The notes beneath the pieces were generated by a model, which worked only from the letters and a program-made list of their open reading frames with translations, did not search any database and was not told the DNA's origin. DNA of 64,000 nt from Chlorops oryzae (taxonomy: Eukaryota > Arthropoda > Insecta > Diptera > Chloropidae), in NCBI GenBank assembly GCA_020466095.1, contig CM035807.1, forward strand, positions 50,806,752 to 50,870,751, in the 5' to 3' direction. The position numbers and the translations under genes were made by a program. The first letter of the stretch is position 1, and every line of letters starts with the position of its first letter. Shown here in pieces: positions 32,612 to 43,700 of the stretch.

Positions 32612-33550
32612 TTAATTCCCTAGCCTTCGCACACTTTCGCATCCAAGACGAGATAGTTTAATAACGAAATAATCACCTAACAACTGCACGCGCTGCTTAC
32701 GGGTACTTCCTTTCGTCCACTTAGCACGAAGTCTCTCAAAGTAAGGAGCCAATGTCTCACGAGAGGGCAGAGAGGCTCTAGGCTGCCGTATAAATACATC
32801 GCGGGCTAACTGCAGAAGAAACGACCGCGTTATTTTGCTCTCCTCGGGACTAAACGAAGCATGGTGGGGCTGGAAGGATGCCCCTGTGGTCAAAGCAGTG
32901 GCAACTCGTTCAGCAAACATCACGATGAACAGGCCACAATCCGATCCATTCCGTTGCTGTGGACACGGGAGATATAGAGAGGCCATTGTACCCACCGAAT
33001 ACACCCTTTTGCCTATCCCAAAAACCTTATCGGCTTCCCGTTGTAGAAAATTTCGTAAACAGCTCGAGATTCCCACCGTGTCGTGGGGCTTAAGTGAATC
33101 CAAAATATATATTACGGGCCAGCTGATAACGGCCAACATCCAATGGTTGTTCTCCAAGAGGGGCACAACCAATACATCGTAACTAAAAATATTTACACGA
33201 CGTGTGCGACTGTCCAACTGCAGAGAAAGGTGAGGAGGGATGCCATCAGTGCAGCTATTCAACTGTTTCGTTAAAGGGTATAAATATGTATCGAATAAAT
33301 GCACACGGCAGGACGATGGTTTCAAACAATCGGTCAGAGCCCACCGCAGGAAAGCATTCACGTGGTTATCGCTAAACCACATCCCAGTGGAAAGACGTTG
33401 GACATCGGTTTCCGTAAGTTCGAGACTTCTCAAAACTGATCTTTTTCGAAGCTAAAATTAAGTAAAAGGGAGTTAATATGTCAGGAGGAACGTAACTAAA
33501 ACTAAGCTTACCATTGTGCGATTTTTTGGGGTTGAAACGGTAGAGTACAT
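32612..33550 (-). CDS. Ulp1/SENP-like (C48) cysteine protease, antisense in provirus G
   Basis: This is a predicted SUMO-type (or ubiquitin-like) protease. Exon 2 (33451-32612) has no ATG before LSTGMWF and is blocked upstream by an in-frame TAG. A 60-nt intron (33511-33452; GTAAGC...TTAATTTTAG) joins it in frame to exon 1, whose ATG is at 33550 (39 coding nt). The predicted protein is about 292 residues. The catalytic set of the family is complete: His in NNHWMLAVI, Asp in YILDSLKP, Gln in PCPQQ and Cys in NGSDCGLF. The CPQQ-x-NGSDCG pattern and the HW.LAVI..P spacing are closest to SENP6/7-type members (from memory). The gene is opposite to env and pol, directly after env, with its own poly(A) signal. 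It could be host-derived cargo or a nested insertion, but no TSD or terminal repeats were seen around it. Confidence 0.85.
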
Positions 33551-33746
33551 AAGTTTCTTTCAGGTGGAGGGATAAAACACAGAATACACGTTTTCAGACT
33601 GTCTACGAATGACTGACCCGATAATAAAAGCTAACCTACCAATAAAAGGCCAATTAACGTTTACCTTTGCACATTTTCGGCGTTGAATTTCAAGCGCAGT
33701 TCATTGAAACAAATATTTCAAAAAAAAAAAAAATAAATAAAATGAA

Positions 33747-33777
<31 letters not shown>

Positions 33778-34848
33778 TAATAAAAAGGGGAAATTCATGA
33801 CTTGACATTTTGAGGACGTGTTAAAATATGTTATATAGCTAGCAACTAACCTACTCACCTAAACTAACAATAACATTTTAATTTCACGCAAGGCACAGCT
33901 AAAAAAAAAAAAAAAAAAAAAAGCATTTGCCAATATACTTTTTCAAGTATATACGCACATGTTTAGACCAGATGAAGACCTTGTGACCAGGTAGAAAAAT
34001 TAATCAATGGTTATGTGTTATTTTCTCAAATCAAACTTCTCATAACCCAAACGTCATAAATATATATATACTAGAATCGAAGCAAGAAGAATTTCGGTAA
34101 CTTCAAGAAAACGATCAATGTCATTCAACTTTGTATTAAAATCATCTCAGTTAACTTTACAAGGCCAAAGTCAATTCGAAAAATGAACAAATATACGTAT
34201 GCTCAAACATTACATCCACAATCGAAACAAGAAGAATAAAACGATCAAGTTCTTTCAACTTTGAATCGAATTCAGCTCGGTTAACTTTGCAAAGTCAAAG
34301 TCAATTGGAGCAAACCAAAAGAAACACAAAGAAACAAAACAAAAACAATTGTTCCTATACGTAAATATAACTTTTGCGCTAATAATGAATTATTTAATGA
34401 AATGAAAATGCTAAGTAAGCGTTTCTGCATTCATGAAAAAACAAAAAGAGAGAAAGAAAAATAATAATACAAAAAAAAAAACCAACAAAAAAAAAACCAT
34501 ATGTTTAAGTTTTTAAAACGCTTTAAATTTTTAAGCACTTAGAGTTTTTAAGATATAAATTAAAAATTGTTTAAGATAAGTATCCCTAGAAAATAAGTCA
34601 ACGAATCCAGGAAACGGATACGATTATCTCGGCACCAGAGAACACCTTAACAACTAGGCGCTACTACACCAACACGAACAACGCAACTATCAAGGCCGCA
34701 CGGCTCTCTCTCCTGCCTTTCGGAAATGACTACTTCGGATTCATCGAAGGATAACTATGTCCCGTCTTGCACCTAGAACCCCAAGCAGAAGAAGAAGCTC
34801 ACACATTTCCTCAACACCGACTCCTAACCCCCTTAAAACATGTTCTTC
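33551..34848. other. Non-coding 3' region of provirus G
   Basis: A-rich sequence with poly(A) runs (33720, 33900, 34470), an (AT)n microsatellite at about 33747-33774, and two related 90-bp blocks near 34085-34175 and 34225-34310 (AATCGAAGCAAGAAGAAT / AATCGAAACAAGAAGAAT). It probably holds the promoter of the antisense gene on the minus strand. No coding region is convincing. Confidence 0.6.
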
Positions 34849-34862
34849 AAAAGGGGGAGGGA
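34849..34862 (+). promoter_or_regulatory. Polypurine tract of provirus G
   Basis: AAAAGGGGGAGGGA directly precedes the 3' LTR, as required for plus-strand DNA priming. Confidence 0.9.
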
Positions 34863-35446
34863 TGTTGTGAGTTTCCCAACATTGTGATAGGTCAAACGGG
34901 CGATCTTGCAATTATTTATGTTTATCGCGCGGTGAACGAGCATATCAGCATTATGACCAAGAATATTGGAATAGGTCAGAAACTCGAGAAGGCAATGGCT
35001 TACGCTCGCAGTGCCGTTCGCTGTTCGCTTACGCCCGCAGCGCTGTTCGCTGAGACTGAGCAAGCAAATGGTCGTTTTGGCCAAAAATGCAAGCACGCAT
35101 TTTAACGGTGTTCAGAACAGCACGCGCGATAATTGTGCAATACAGATGGCCAAATTAGCACACCAAATATGCTAAATCAAGTGTATGTTGCAATAACAAT
35201 GTCGAAAGAGCAAAAGATGTCGCAAGAACGATTTCGACATCACAGGCAGAGAACAGCCGACAGCAGCAGATAAACAACTATAAAAGATTGGTTCGAACTC
35301 CAATCGGGAGTTGGTATTTTTTCGTCTTCGATTACATTAACAACGCCGTATAGTGTTTAAGATTGTTTATCAATAAAGTATGAGTATATAATAACGAAAA
35401 TTCCTGCGTTTCTTATTTTCACCAGACAAGGAAGAGACACCTAACA
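34863..35446 (+). repeat. 3' LTR of provirus G
   Basis: This 584-bp copy of 24718-25301 differs by one base in my comparison. The ORF seen at 34767-35105 runs across the LTR edge and is not a gene. Confidence 0.95.
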
Positions 35447-35450
35447 ATAG

Positions 35451-36081
35451 CCAGGCTGCTCTTCTAGCCTTAAGGGCTGTTAACATCTCATCTGGACTAG
35501 TAGAGAATTGCCTCAATCTCCTCAATGACCTCGGGAACCACAACAAAGTAACACTTTGGTGGGTCCCAGGCCATGAGGGCTACGAAGGGAACGAAAGGGC
35601 AGATTGCCTCGCCAAACGGGGAGCTCAAAGACGCCTCATCGGGCCTGAACCTTTCTGTACACTTCAGAAGTCATACTGTGCAGAATTACTCAGAAATTGG
35701 GAGGATAAGTGTTTTCATACTTCCTGGATGAAATCAAAATGTCAAAGACAGGCCAAAAGATTCATCACTCCCAACAAACTAATCTCCAAGAGATTACTGT
35801 ATCTCGGAAGAAAAGATTTAAAGATCCTTACCGAATACTTCACAGGGCACTGCAAATTGAGATATCATCTCAAAAAGATAGGCCTATCGAACGAATCGAA
35901 ATGCCGGTTCTGTGAAATGGATGAAGAAACGCCAGAACACATTCTCTGTGACTGTCCATCTCTGGCCAGCCGCAGAATCCTCAACTTTGGGGAGGCGCTT
36001 GTCGCCCCCTACAAATTTTGGTCTGTCTTAAAACCGTCCACAGTGCTCAAATATATAAAGAGCCTAAGGATAAATAATTAA
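35451..36081 (+). pseudogene. LOA ORF2: RNase H end and C-terminal CCHC-like motif
   Basis: This is the last part of the LOA polyprotein. It resumes with SQAALLALRA and the RNase H block WWVPGHEGYEGNERADCLAKRGA (about 35560-35630). A linker follows, then a cysteine-histidine motif, CRFCEMDEETPEHILCDC (about 35901-35954), typical of the C-terminus of LOA, R1 and jockey-group ORF2 proteins. It ends with TAA at 36079-36081. No stop was seen within this part. Confidence 0.85.
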
Positions 36082-36143
36082 GACAACCCTGGGGGTAGCA
36101 CAATAGATTCATTATGGGTCGCGGTGCGCACAGAGCCCCCATC

Positions 36144-36162
36144 TAATAATAATAATAATAAT
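36144..36162 (+). repeat. (TAA)n tail of the LOA element
   Basis: About six TAA/AAT units end the element directly before the 13-bp target duplication. This supports target-primed reverse transcription of the LOA RNA. Confidence 0.85.
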
Positions 36163-36175
36163 AAGGTACATATAT

Positions 36176-37459
36176 TTTTTATTATTTTTTTTCATTTTTT
36201 ATCTTTTATCATTAAATTTCATATTTTCTTTTATAATTATTTTTTTCTCTCGCTTATTTGTCTTAAATTATACTTTCACTTTAAGAGTTTGAAAAAAACA
36301 ATTAATTTATTCAAAAGTTTTTGTTACCTTTATTTTGAGGTTTTTGTCTGCGAATATTATTTTTTTTTCCTTTTTTCCATTTTACATATATAATTTGCTT
36401 TTCTATTTCTTAATAATTTCTGGTAACATTCCCTTTTATTTGGTGAATGGTTTTAAAATACTTATAATTTGTTTCCTTTTTTGTTTTTCATTTGATTATA
36501 TATATGTATATAATTTTTATTTGAATATATAAGTTTATAAAGATTTTTCTTCCATTCTTTTTATTTTAAATTTTTTAACATGGTTCGATTTTTTATTGAA
36601 TGAAGTTTTAATTATTAGTGATAAAACTGATTTTAAAGTTAAATTAGTGCGTTTTTTTATCATATAGGTTATATTTTTTTGTGTAATTACATTTTTTTTT
36701 ATAAGTATATATTTTTTATATGAATTCATTTGATCTTCTTTTGAATTTTTAATTTTTACGATTTATTTTTTCTTCTCTTTTTTCTCAAATAATTTGTAAA
36801 TGACTTTATCTAACCGCAAAAATACCTATGTTTTCAAGGTATTGCCTTGAATTGGACGTCTTCTGAGTATAAACAAATATTTTGCAAATATCTGTATTTG
36901 ATTGCTTATACTTACCAATGTATTTTACTTTGCTTAATCTACCGGCTCGGTATCGCTTTTTTTGGTCCGACTTCTTGGTTAACCTAAAAAATAATTAAAA
37001 TACAGATTATGTGCCCTGATTCGCTCCTGGTTCTTTCAAAGTCGTGGCGCTCTTTACCCATAAAGGAACGCTTACAATATGGGATTAAACCGATGTTGAC
37101 AAAATTTTAAAATTTTTATGTTTAATGTTTTAAAAACACTTTTTGTTTTGAAGCAGTAAAAAAACCGAAATTTAATATTATTATAAGATAAAGTAAAGAT
37201 TATAATAAGATAAAGTAATCAAATCTTCCTCATGCTCTTTGACTCTTCATTCAGTAGTTAGTAATCAAATATCAACTCAACTCACTCTACTACCATACCG
37301 TTTTTCGGACTCATTATTTTAGAACTTAATTACTCCGAAAACCATTAGCTGGCAAGTGTGGAAAAAAAGTACTAGTAACGAGATATTTCCATCAGTAACG
37401 AGACGTTATTGATTACTGACTACAGTAGTCGTTACTTTTTACCGAATAGTAACGATATT
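36176..37459. other. Interior of Gypsy D, very AT-rich
   Basis: Resumes the D sequence of 13928. It is about 80% A+T with poly(T) runs and only low-complexity frames. Between 37370 and 37460 the words AGTAACGA and TCGTTACT recur in both orientations, which could be the edge of a small element. No RT or integrase similarity is visible. Confidence 0.5.
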
Positions 37460-38256
37460 TTACAACTCTATTATATTAATTTGCAAGAATTTTAATTTAG
37501 GTTTTCTTTGTTTGAAAACAGACCCTTCTACAAATTTCTTATTTAGTACTTTTATTGTGAAGAAAAACACTTGCATTACATTCGGACTTTTGAAATACTC
37601 GTACAACGTCAGCTCTCTTACCTCTGATTCTTCATTTAGATTTACTTTTTCAACTGATACCTTCTCATGGGCATTTCTATTTCTATCTGGTGGGTTTCCT
37701 TTCAAAATATCTTGAACTACTTCTTTATTACCATTAGTACCATCTCTTCTAGTACCACAAGAATTATTCTCGACCTTCTCGTCGAATTCAACTTCTTTAT
37801 TACTATTTTTACCACAAAAATTACCCTCGAACTCCTCGTCGAACTCATACTCCAATACATTCGAATTTTTATTCACAACATCCCCACCGCTAGATAGTCC
37901 CTTTTTATCATTAATTTCTTTTTTCTGAAATTCCTTGTAGTTCAACACTAATTTCTTGCAAATCGGTGCCACTTTCGCTTCCCTCGCTTTGATCGTAACT
38001 GCCTCTGCAATACAAATCTTATCGATGTTGGGAACGACGAGTTGAAGTGAATCTGATTGACTTAGCTCTGAAGCATAATCTCTACGTTTTTGTGAATGTC
38101 TATATTTTCTCCAAATTTGCTTTTTCCTGAATCGTTTAAGCTAGTTCCGTTTCTTAGCACTTCTGGCTTAATCAAACTTTTATCCGACCCAGTGTCCACT
38201 AACAAGGTAACCCCATCATTTACACACGAAAATACTACAAATATGTCGTCTGACAC
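37460..38256 (-). pseudogene. Protease and post-protease region of Gypsy D
   Basis: This is a fragment of a retroelement aspartic protease. The minus-strand ORF 38256-38062 shows the active-site motif LLVDTGSDKSLIKPE (about 38190-38210). After a stop, a further frame (38050 to 37460) continues with VVPNIDKICIAEAV and an acidic, Asn/Lys-rich stretch with no family match. The protease motif parallels LLVDSGADSSLIKLK in provirus G. The following RT is not found, so D lost most of its pol. Confidence 0.6.
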
Positions 38257-38480
38257 TGACTCCGAACTTTCGATGTTAAGTGCAGATTCATTATAGTTAC
38301 TGACTTTTTTCTATTTAATTGTTTTCTATGTTCATCACAGATTTTATTAGCCCAAACACAGCTTACTATGGCCTTTTCGATTCAAAAACTTAAAATGAAT
38401 AACACAAAAGATATCGATATAAATAAAAGTTTTAGTATATCTTCGTTTTTATTCATCAAATTTTCAATCCTTTTGCCTTC

Positions 38481-38720
38481 TTAAGCTGGTTCTGTTTTAT
38501 TATCTACCTGACAAAGAGATATGATACTTTCTCTGTCTTGCCCCTTTTCTTCATTTTTCTCATTTAATATTGAAATATTATGGGAATGAAAAAAAGTTAC
38601 TAGATGAACTTTTTCATCTGTTTTAGATGGAGGCTTATACTCCAATAACTTTTCTTTTTTACTCTCAATATTTTTTACTTTTTTTACAAACTCCCAAGTT
38701 AATTTCTTCTTCGACTCCAA
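38481..38720 (-). pseudogene. Gypsy D linker ORF
   Basis: This minus-strand ORF of 79 codons has two similar lysine-rich halves. Its segment DEKVHLVTFFHSHN resembles DEKAHLIFYFHSQK of Gypsy A at 5866-6174, so it probably belongs to the gag-pol linker of D. Gag itself is not recognised in D. Confidence 0.45.
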
Positions 38721-38873
38721 AATTTCGAAAATCTTTCTTAAGTTTCAACAGATTTTTCTTTTTACTTTCTATATTCTTTACTCTATTATATTCGGGGCCT
38801 ATCTAAATCTTCAAAGAAGGTCTTATGTCCTGATGTTTTGAAAAATGACATTTGATTTCTGATCCATTAATAC

Positions 38874-40024
38874 TAGGGATGCCAATTTTCGTCATTTTTG
38901 TAATCCCGGGATTTCGGGATCTTAAAAAAAAATCCCGGGATTTTCGAGACTAATCCCGGAATTGAATCGCATATGGGGCATTCCATTTTACTTCGACAAC
39001 TTTTTTTTTTTGAAGTGTCCGAATCTTTCCAATTTTTTTTTGTATAGCACCTCTATACGTGTATCAAATAATGTGAAATTTTAAGCTTCCAAAAATAACG
39101 GGTTTTCTTGATACAGGGTGCGGAAGTTTGCAAAATTTACAAATTTTGAGCAAAGTCAGTGACACTTAATGCTCATAACGTAGGCAAATATCATTCGATT
39201 TATTAGAACAGGGGCAATTTGGAAAGCCATTGAAACAGCCTTTTATATACCAACAAAAAAAAATTTTTTTTTTAACTATATTTTTTTTTTTTTAAGATCA
39301 AAAGTAAATTTCAAATTACATCAATGACCGGGACGCTTCTAATTTTTTTTAATAATTTCGAAATAATGCTGGTTTTATTACCTTTAAAATTATTTATAAA
39401 AATTTGTGGGCCGTCAAAGGTTTCTTATAAGAACTTAAAAAGAGCAAGCGAACCTCACGTTTTTCCTATGCCAAAACCAACGCTCTGTTTTCGTAAGCTT
39501 AAACGTACATTTATTTATTTCACCAAATTCACGGAAATATGTTTGGATATGTACTTCAAAAGGAACATTCAATAATTTGCCATTTCTCATGGTACGGCTT
39601 TAATGTTTTTTGACTCTTTCGATATTGAGGCCTTATAAATTGTAGCGTCGTTTTTTGAAATGGAGTCAAACATGGAAAATACGTAAGAATTTTTTTTTAG
39701 TTGCAACTTACATGATGTTCTACTGTAAATGCTCATGGTCGGATAAATACGGACTTTCTTCAAATTTGGACAGCGCGGTACAAGCTTAACTGAACATAGA
39801 GTCAGCTGTTTATCTTGCATAAATAAGTGTTGCATGCGTGTTCTACTTTAGATCAAATGTCACTTCATTACAAAGGGATTTTGTTAAGTTTAGGTTTGCT
39901 TAGGTCAGCTTAGGTTTGAATGTGGAAGAAAAGAAATGTATCCCGGGACTTACATCTAGTGATCTCGGGATTTTCGGGATAAAAAAAAGGGCAAAATCCC
40001 GGGATCCCGGGATTGGCATCCCTA
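38874..40024. mobile_element. hAT-type non-autonomous element (1.15 kb)
   Basis: Terminal inverted repeats TAGGGATGCCAAT / ATTGGCATCCCTA and an 8-bp TSD ATTAATAC (38866-38873, 40025-40032) identify a hAT derivative. Both ends hold repeated AATCCCGGGATT palindromes (38912-38960, 39955-40010). The interior is AT-rich without a transposase. Confidence 0.92.
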
Positions 40025-40032
40025 ATTAATAC

Positions 40033-40713
40033 TAATTCTACTACATATAAATTTGCGTAGATTATTGATATCTAAGTGGCTTTTCCCTTCGAACTACATT
40101 TTGACTATGATTACCAATATGCAAATAACCAAGCAATTCTTATTTTGATCTCGCAATTTAACGGTAACAGCGAAACAAATTTTTTATTTAATTTTTTTTG
40201 GACTAACCATTTTCGTTTTAATTATTCTGCGTTGGACAGCTACCGTTGAAATTATTTAAAAACTTATTTCACTTTTTTGGTGGATATTTATTTTAGAAAG
40301 TGTTGGTATTCTTCAAAAAAAAAATATATGTTTTTTTATACAAACGTTTTACTATACAACAAATTATGTTCGGCTTTCTTTGGTTGTGCAGGAACACTGT
40401 TTAATATTTGCAAAGTTCCAAATCAAGGCGATTTTGTTTGTTCATATACGTTTAAAATTTAATTTCAGTTTTTTTAAAGTTTTTTCTTATTACTAGATAT
40501 ATTGACAAGTTTTTCTTGTAAATATAATCTGTTTTTAAAAATCACAATCGCTCATGCAATTTTAAGTAGGTAAAGCAAAAACATTGTTTAAAACTTGCCA
40601 TCTTCCAACTTATTAATTACACACGATAAATAATTTTCTTCAAGTACTTTCAAAAAACTGTGTTCGTACTCAACTGAAAGTAAGTCGAATACCGGCTGCG
40701 CCAATAAATTTTG
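40033..40713 (-). other. Leader of Gypsy D with primer binding site
   Basis: AT-rich non-coding leader. At 40690-40713 the minus strand reads TTGGCGCAGCCGGTATTCGA, almost the same as the PBS of Gypsy A. No gag reading frame is recognised. Confidence 0.6.
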
Positions 40714-43700
40714 GGATATAGGGTTCCCAGCGCTCAGACGGAGTCGAGCGTATAATAGTCCCTGTATTCCTCTAAAATATTAAAACATGAAGCAAATATG
40801 ATTTAATCCTTTATTTATTTAATAGCTGAATCCTATACTTTCAATACAAATATACTTACTACTTTAAACAAACTACTTCTTCGTCGTGGCCCTTGGGTGA
40901 GTACGTGTGCAGAAGTCCCGTTCAAATCATCTTGGATCGATTTTTATATAAATGACCCTATATTCCTACATAAGGGTACCAAGCGCTCAGACAGTGTCGA
41001 GCGTTTAATTGTCCCTGTATTCTTTTAAAATATTAGCACATGAAGCAAATAGGATTTAATCCTTTATTTAATAACTGAATCCTACACTTTCAATACAAAT
41101 ATCCTTACTACTTTAAACTAATTACTTCTACTTCGTGGCCCTTGGATGAGTTCGTGTGCAGAAGTACCGTTCCAATCATCGTGGATCGATATTTATAGGG
41201 CGAAATTGCTTTGATGACACTTTCTATCTGTTCAATGGTTGTAGGTTGAAATCGATGCGCTGGCATTTTCGGTAACCGCTGTATTACATATTTGTAAGTG
41301 TGTCCATTAGGGCTGCTCTTAATTCCCGAAATGGAATTTCAATCGGTCTCAGGGTCCAGAAGTGTTCCATTGGACATGGAGGAGAAACGTGAGAAATTTG
41401 GAAGCAATCGGATAACGGGAACCCGTGGCAGTTTTCAATTGAAGTTTGGGAAATTGGCAAAAATAGAGAGGAAACGGCCCTTAACTCCCCACAAGGCGCC
41501 CCTACGGATATATAATGTATGGCCAACCCCCATTATTTTTTTACTCCGAACATTTTTTCTGAACAAACCTACCCCCTATCTCCCCTCCTTAAGGGGGCTC
41601 CCATACAAAAATAATTTTTTAAAAACTTTTCCCCCCATCTTCCTAACTAGCCCCAGAGTGCCCCTAGAGGAGTCAAATGTATGACCGACCCCCCTTAACT
41701 TTGTCCCCCTAACATTTTTGCGGTACAAAGTGACTCCTATCTCTCCTCCTATGTGGGGCCCCCATATAAAACTAGCTTAATTTTATCAAAATTTAATGAA
41801 AACTGGCCGTCACTACAGTCGAACCTGCCCTAGAGAGATGATATGTATGACCGACCCCCACTATTTTTTTACCCCAAACATTTTGTTCAAACACACCTAC
41901 CCTCTATCTCCCCTCCTAAGGGGGTCCCCCATACAAAATTACCTTAATTTTATCAAAATTTCATACAAAAGGCCGTCACTACAGTCAAACCCGTCCTAGT
42001 GGGATGAAATGTATGACCGACCCCCACTGTTTTTTTACCCCAAACATTTTCTTCCAACACACTTACCTTCTATCTCCCCTCCTAAGGGGAGCCCCCATAC
42101 AAAATGACACTTAAATTTAAAAAAAATGCCTCACGAACTTCAATCTATAATATAGATGCCGTAGGAACAAGAACGAGCATGTTCAGCATGCATATTCGAA
42201 AAATTTACAAAATTACCTTTTAAACGAGCCTAATATGAAGAATATTGGATTAGTTTTTGGTGTATTTTAATAATATGATATATTTTATTACCTTTTTTTT
42301 TAAACTGAATTTTGGGTTCCATCCCCTAACTGGCCAAATAATGACCCTAGTAGAAAAAAATAAATTTTCCAGTCAAATGCCGCAAACCTCAATCTATGAC
42401 GAGTTTTTTGAGACTATAACCATTAAAATCGGTTTGTGGTTTCTATTCATAAAATTAATTCAAAACAAATATTTTTTGAAACGCATTATTCACTGTTTTT
42501 ACTGTCTCTCTCGGTCTGTACGCATGGCTCTCTCGGTCTGTACGCATGCAAAGACTCAAGAAACAAACGTAAAAACAGTGAATAATGCGTTTCAAAAAAT
42601 ATTTGTTTTGAATTAATTTTATGAATAGAAACCACTAACCGATTTTAATGGTTATAGTCTCCAAAAACTCGTAATAGATTGAGGTTTGCGGCATTTGACT
42701 CGAAAATTTTTTTTTTCCTACTAGGGTAATTTTTTGGCCAGTTAGGGGATGGAACCCAAAATTCAGTTTAAAAAAAAAGGTAATAAAATATATCATATTA
42801 TTAAAACACACCAAAAACTAATCCAATATTCTTCATATTAGGCTCGTTTAAAAGGTAATTTTGTAAATTTTTCGAATATGCATGCTGAACATGCTCGTTC
42901 TTGTTCCTACGGCATCTATATTATAGATTGAAGTTCGTGAGGCATTTTTTTTAAATTTAAGTGTCATTTTGTATGGGGGCCCCCCTTAGGAGGGGAGATA
43001 GAAGGTAAGTGTGTTGGAAGAAAATGTTTGGGGTAAAAAAACAGTGGGGGTCGGTCATACATTTCATCCCACTAGGACGGGTTTGACTGTAGTGACGGCC
43101 TTTTGTATGAAATTTTGATAAAATTAAGGTAATTTTGTATGGGGGACCCCCTTAGGAGGGGAGATAGAGGGTAGGTGTGTTTGAACAAAATGTTTGGGGT
43201 AAAAAAATAGTGGGGGTCGGTCATACATATCATCTCTCTAGGACAGGTTCGACTGTAGTGACGGCCAGTTTTCATTAAATTTTGATAAAATTAAGTTAGT
43301 TTTATATGGGGGCCCCACTTAGGAGGAGAGATAGGAGTCACTTTGTGCCGCAAAAATGTTAGGGGGACAAAGTTAAGGGGGGTCGGTCATACATTTGACT
43401 CCTCTAGGGGCACTCTGGGGCTAGTTAGGAAGATGGGGGGAAAAGTTTTTAAAAAATTATTTTTGTATGGGAGCCCCCTTAAGGAAGGGAGATAGGGGGT
43501 AGGTTTGTTCAGAAAAAATGTTCGGAGTAAAAAAATAATGGGGGTTTGCGATACATTATATATCCGTAGGGGCGCCTTGTGGGGAGTTAAGGGCTGTTTC
43601 CTCTCTATTTTTGCCAATTTCCCAAACTTCAATTGAAAACTGCCACGGGTTCCCGTTATCCGATTGCCTCCAAATTTCTCACGTTTCTCCTCCATGTCTA

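Larger units (their letters stand above)
24718..35446 (+). mobile_element. Errantivirus-like endogenous retrovirus G with antisense Ulp1-like gene
   Basis: This plus-strand provirus of 10,729 bp has 584-bp LTRs (TGTTGTGAG...CTAACA) at 24718-25301 and 34863-35446 that differ at one position in my reading, so it is very young. The TSD is ATAG (24714-24717 and 35447-35450), within LOA RNase H. The order is LTR, PBS, gag, frameshift signal, pol (protease, RT, RNase H, integrase), env, an antisense Ulp1/SENP-like gene, a 1.3-kb non-coding stretch, polypurine tract and LTR. Env-carrying Gypsy elements of insects are usually 7-9 kb. The excess is explained by 32521-34848. Confidence 0.93.
13929..36162 (+). 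mobile_element. LOA-clade non-LTR retrotransposon, carrying three later insertions
   Basis: This full-length-looking non-LTR element is in plus orientation. It is bounded by a 13-bp TSD (AAGGTACATATAT at 13916-13928 and 36163-36175) and ends in a (TAA)n tail at about 36144-36162. It has ORF1 with a DUF4780-type domain and ORF2 with endonuclease, reverse transcriptase, RNase H and a C-terminal CCHC-like motif, an order typical of the LOA clade. After subtracting the hAT (4,754 bp), mariner (1,288 bp) and provirus G (10,729 bp) with their TSDs, about 5.4 kb remain, the normal LOA size. Confidence 0.88.

Noticed and set aside
33664..33684. A further 5' exon of the antisense protease gene ending at GTAAAC near 33664
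   Set aside because: A donor-like site exists, but the joined frame would not match the protease frame with any acceptor I could find.
41796..43275. Proline/leucine-rich ORFs in mirror positions
   Set aside because: Products of the palindrome arms; low complexity and no domain.
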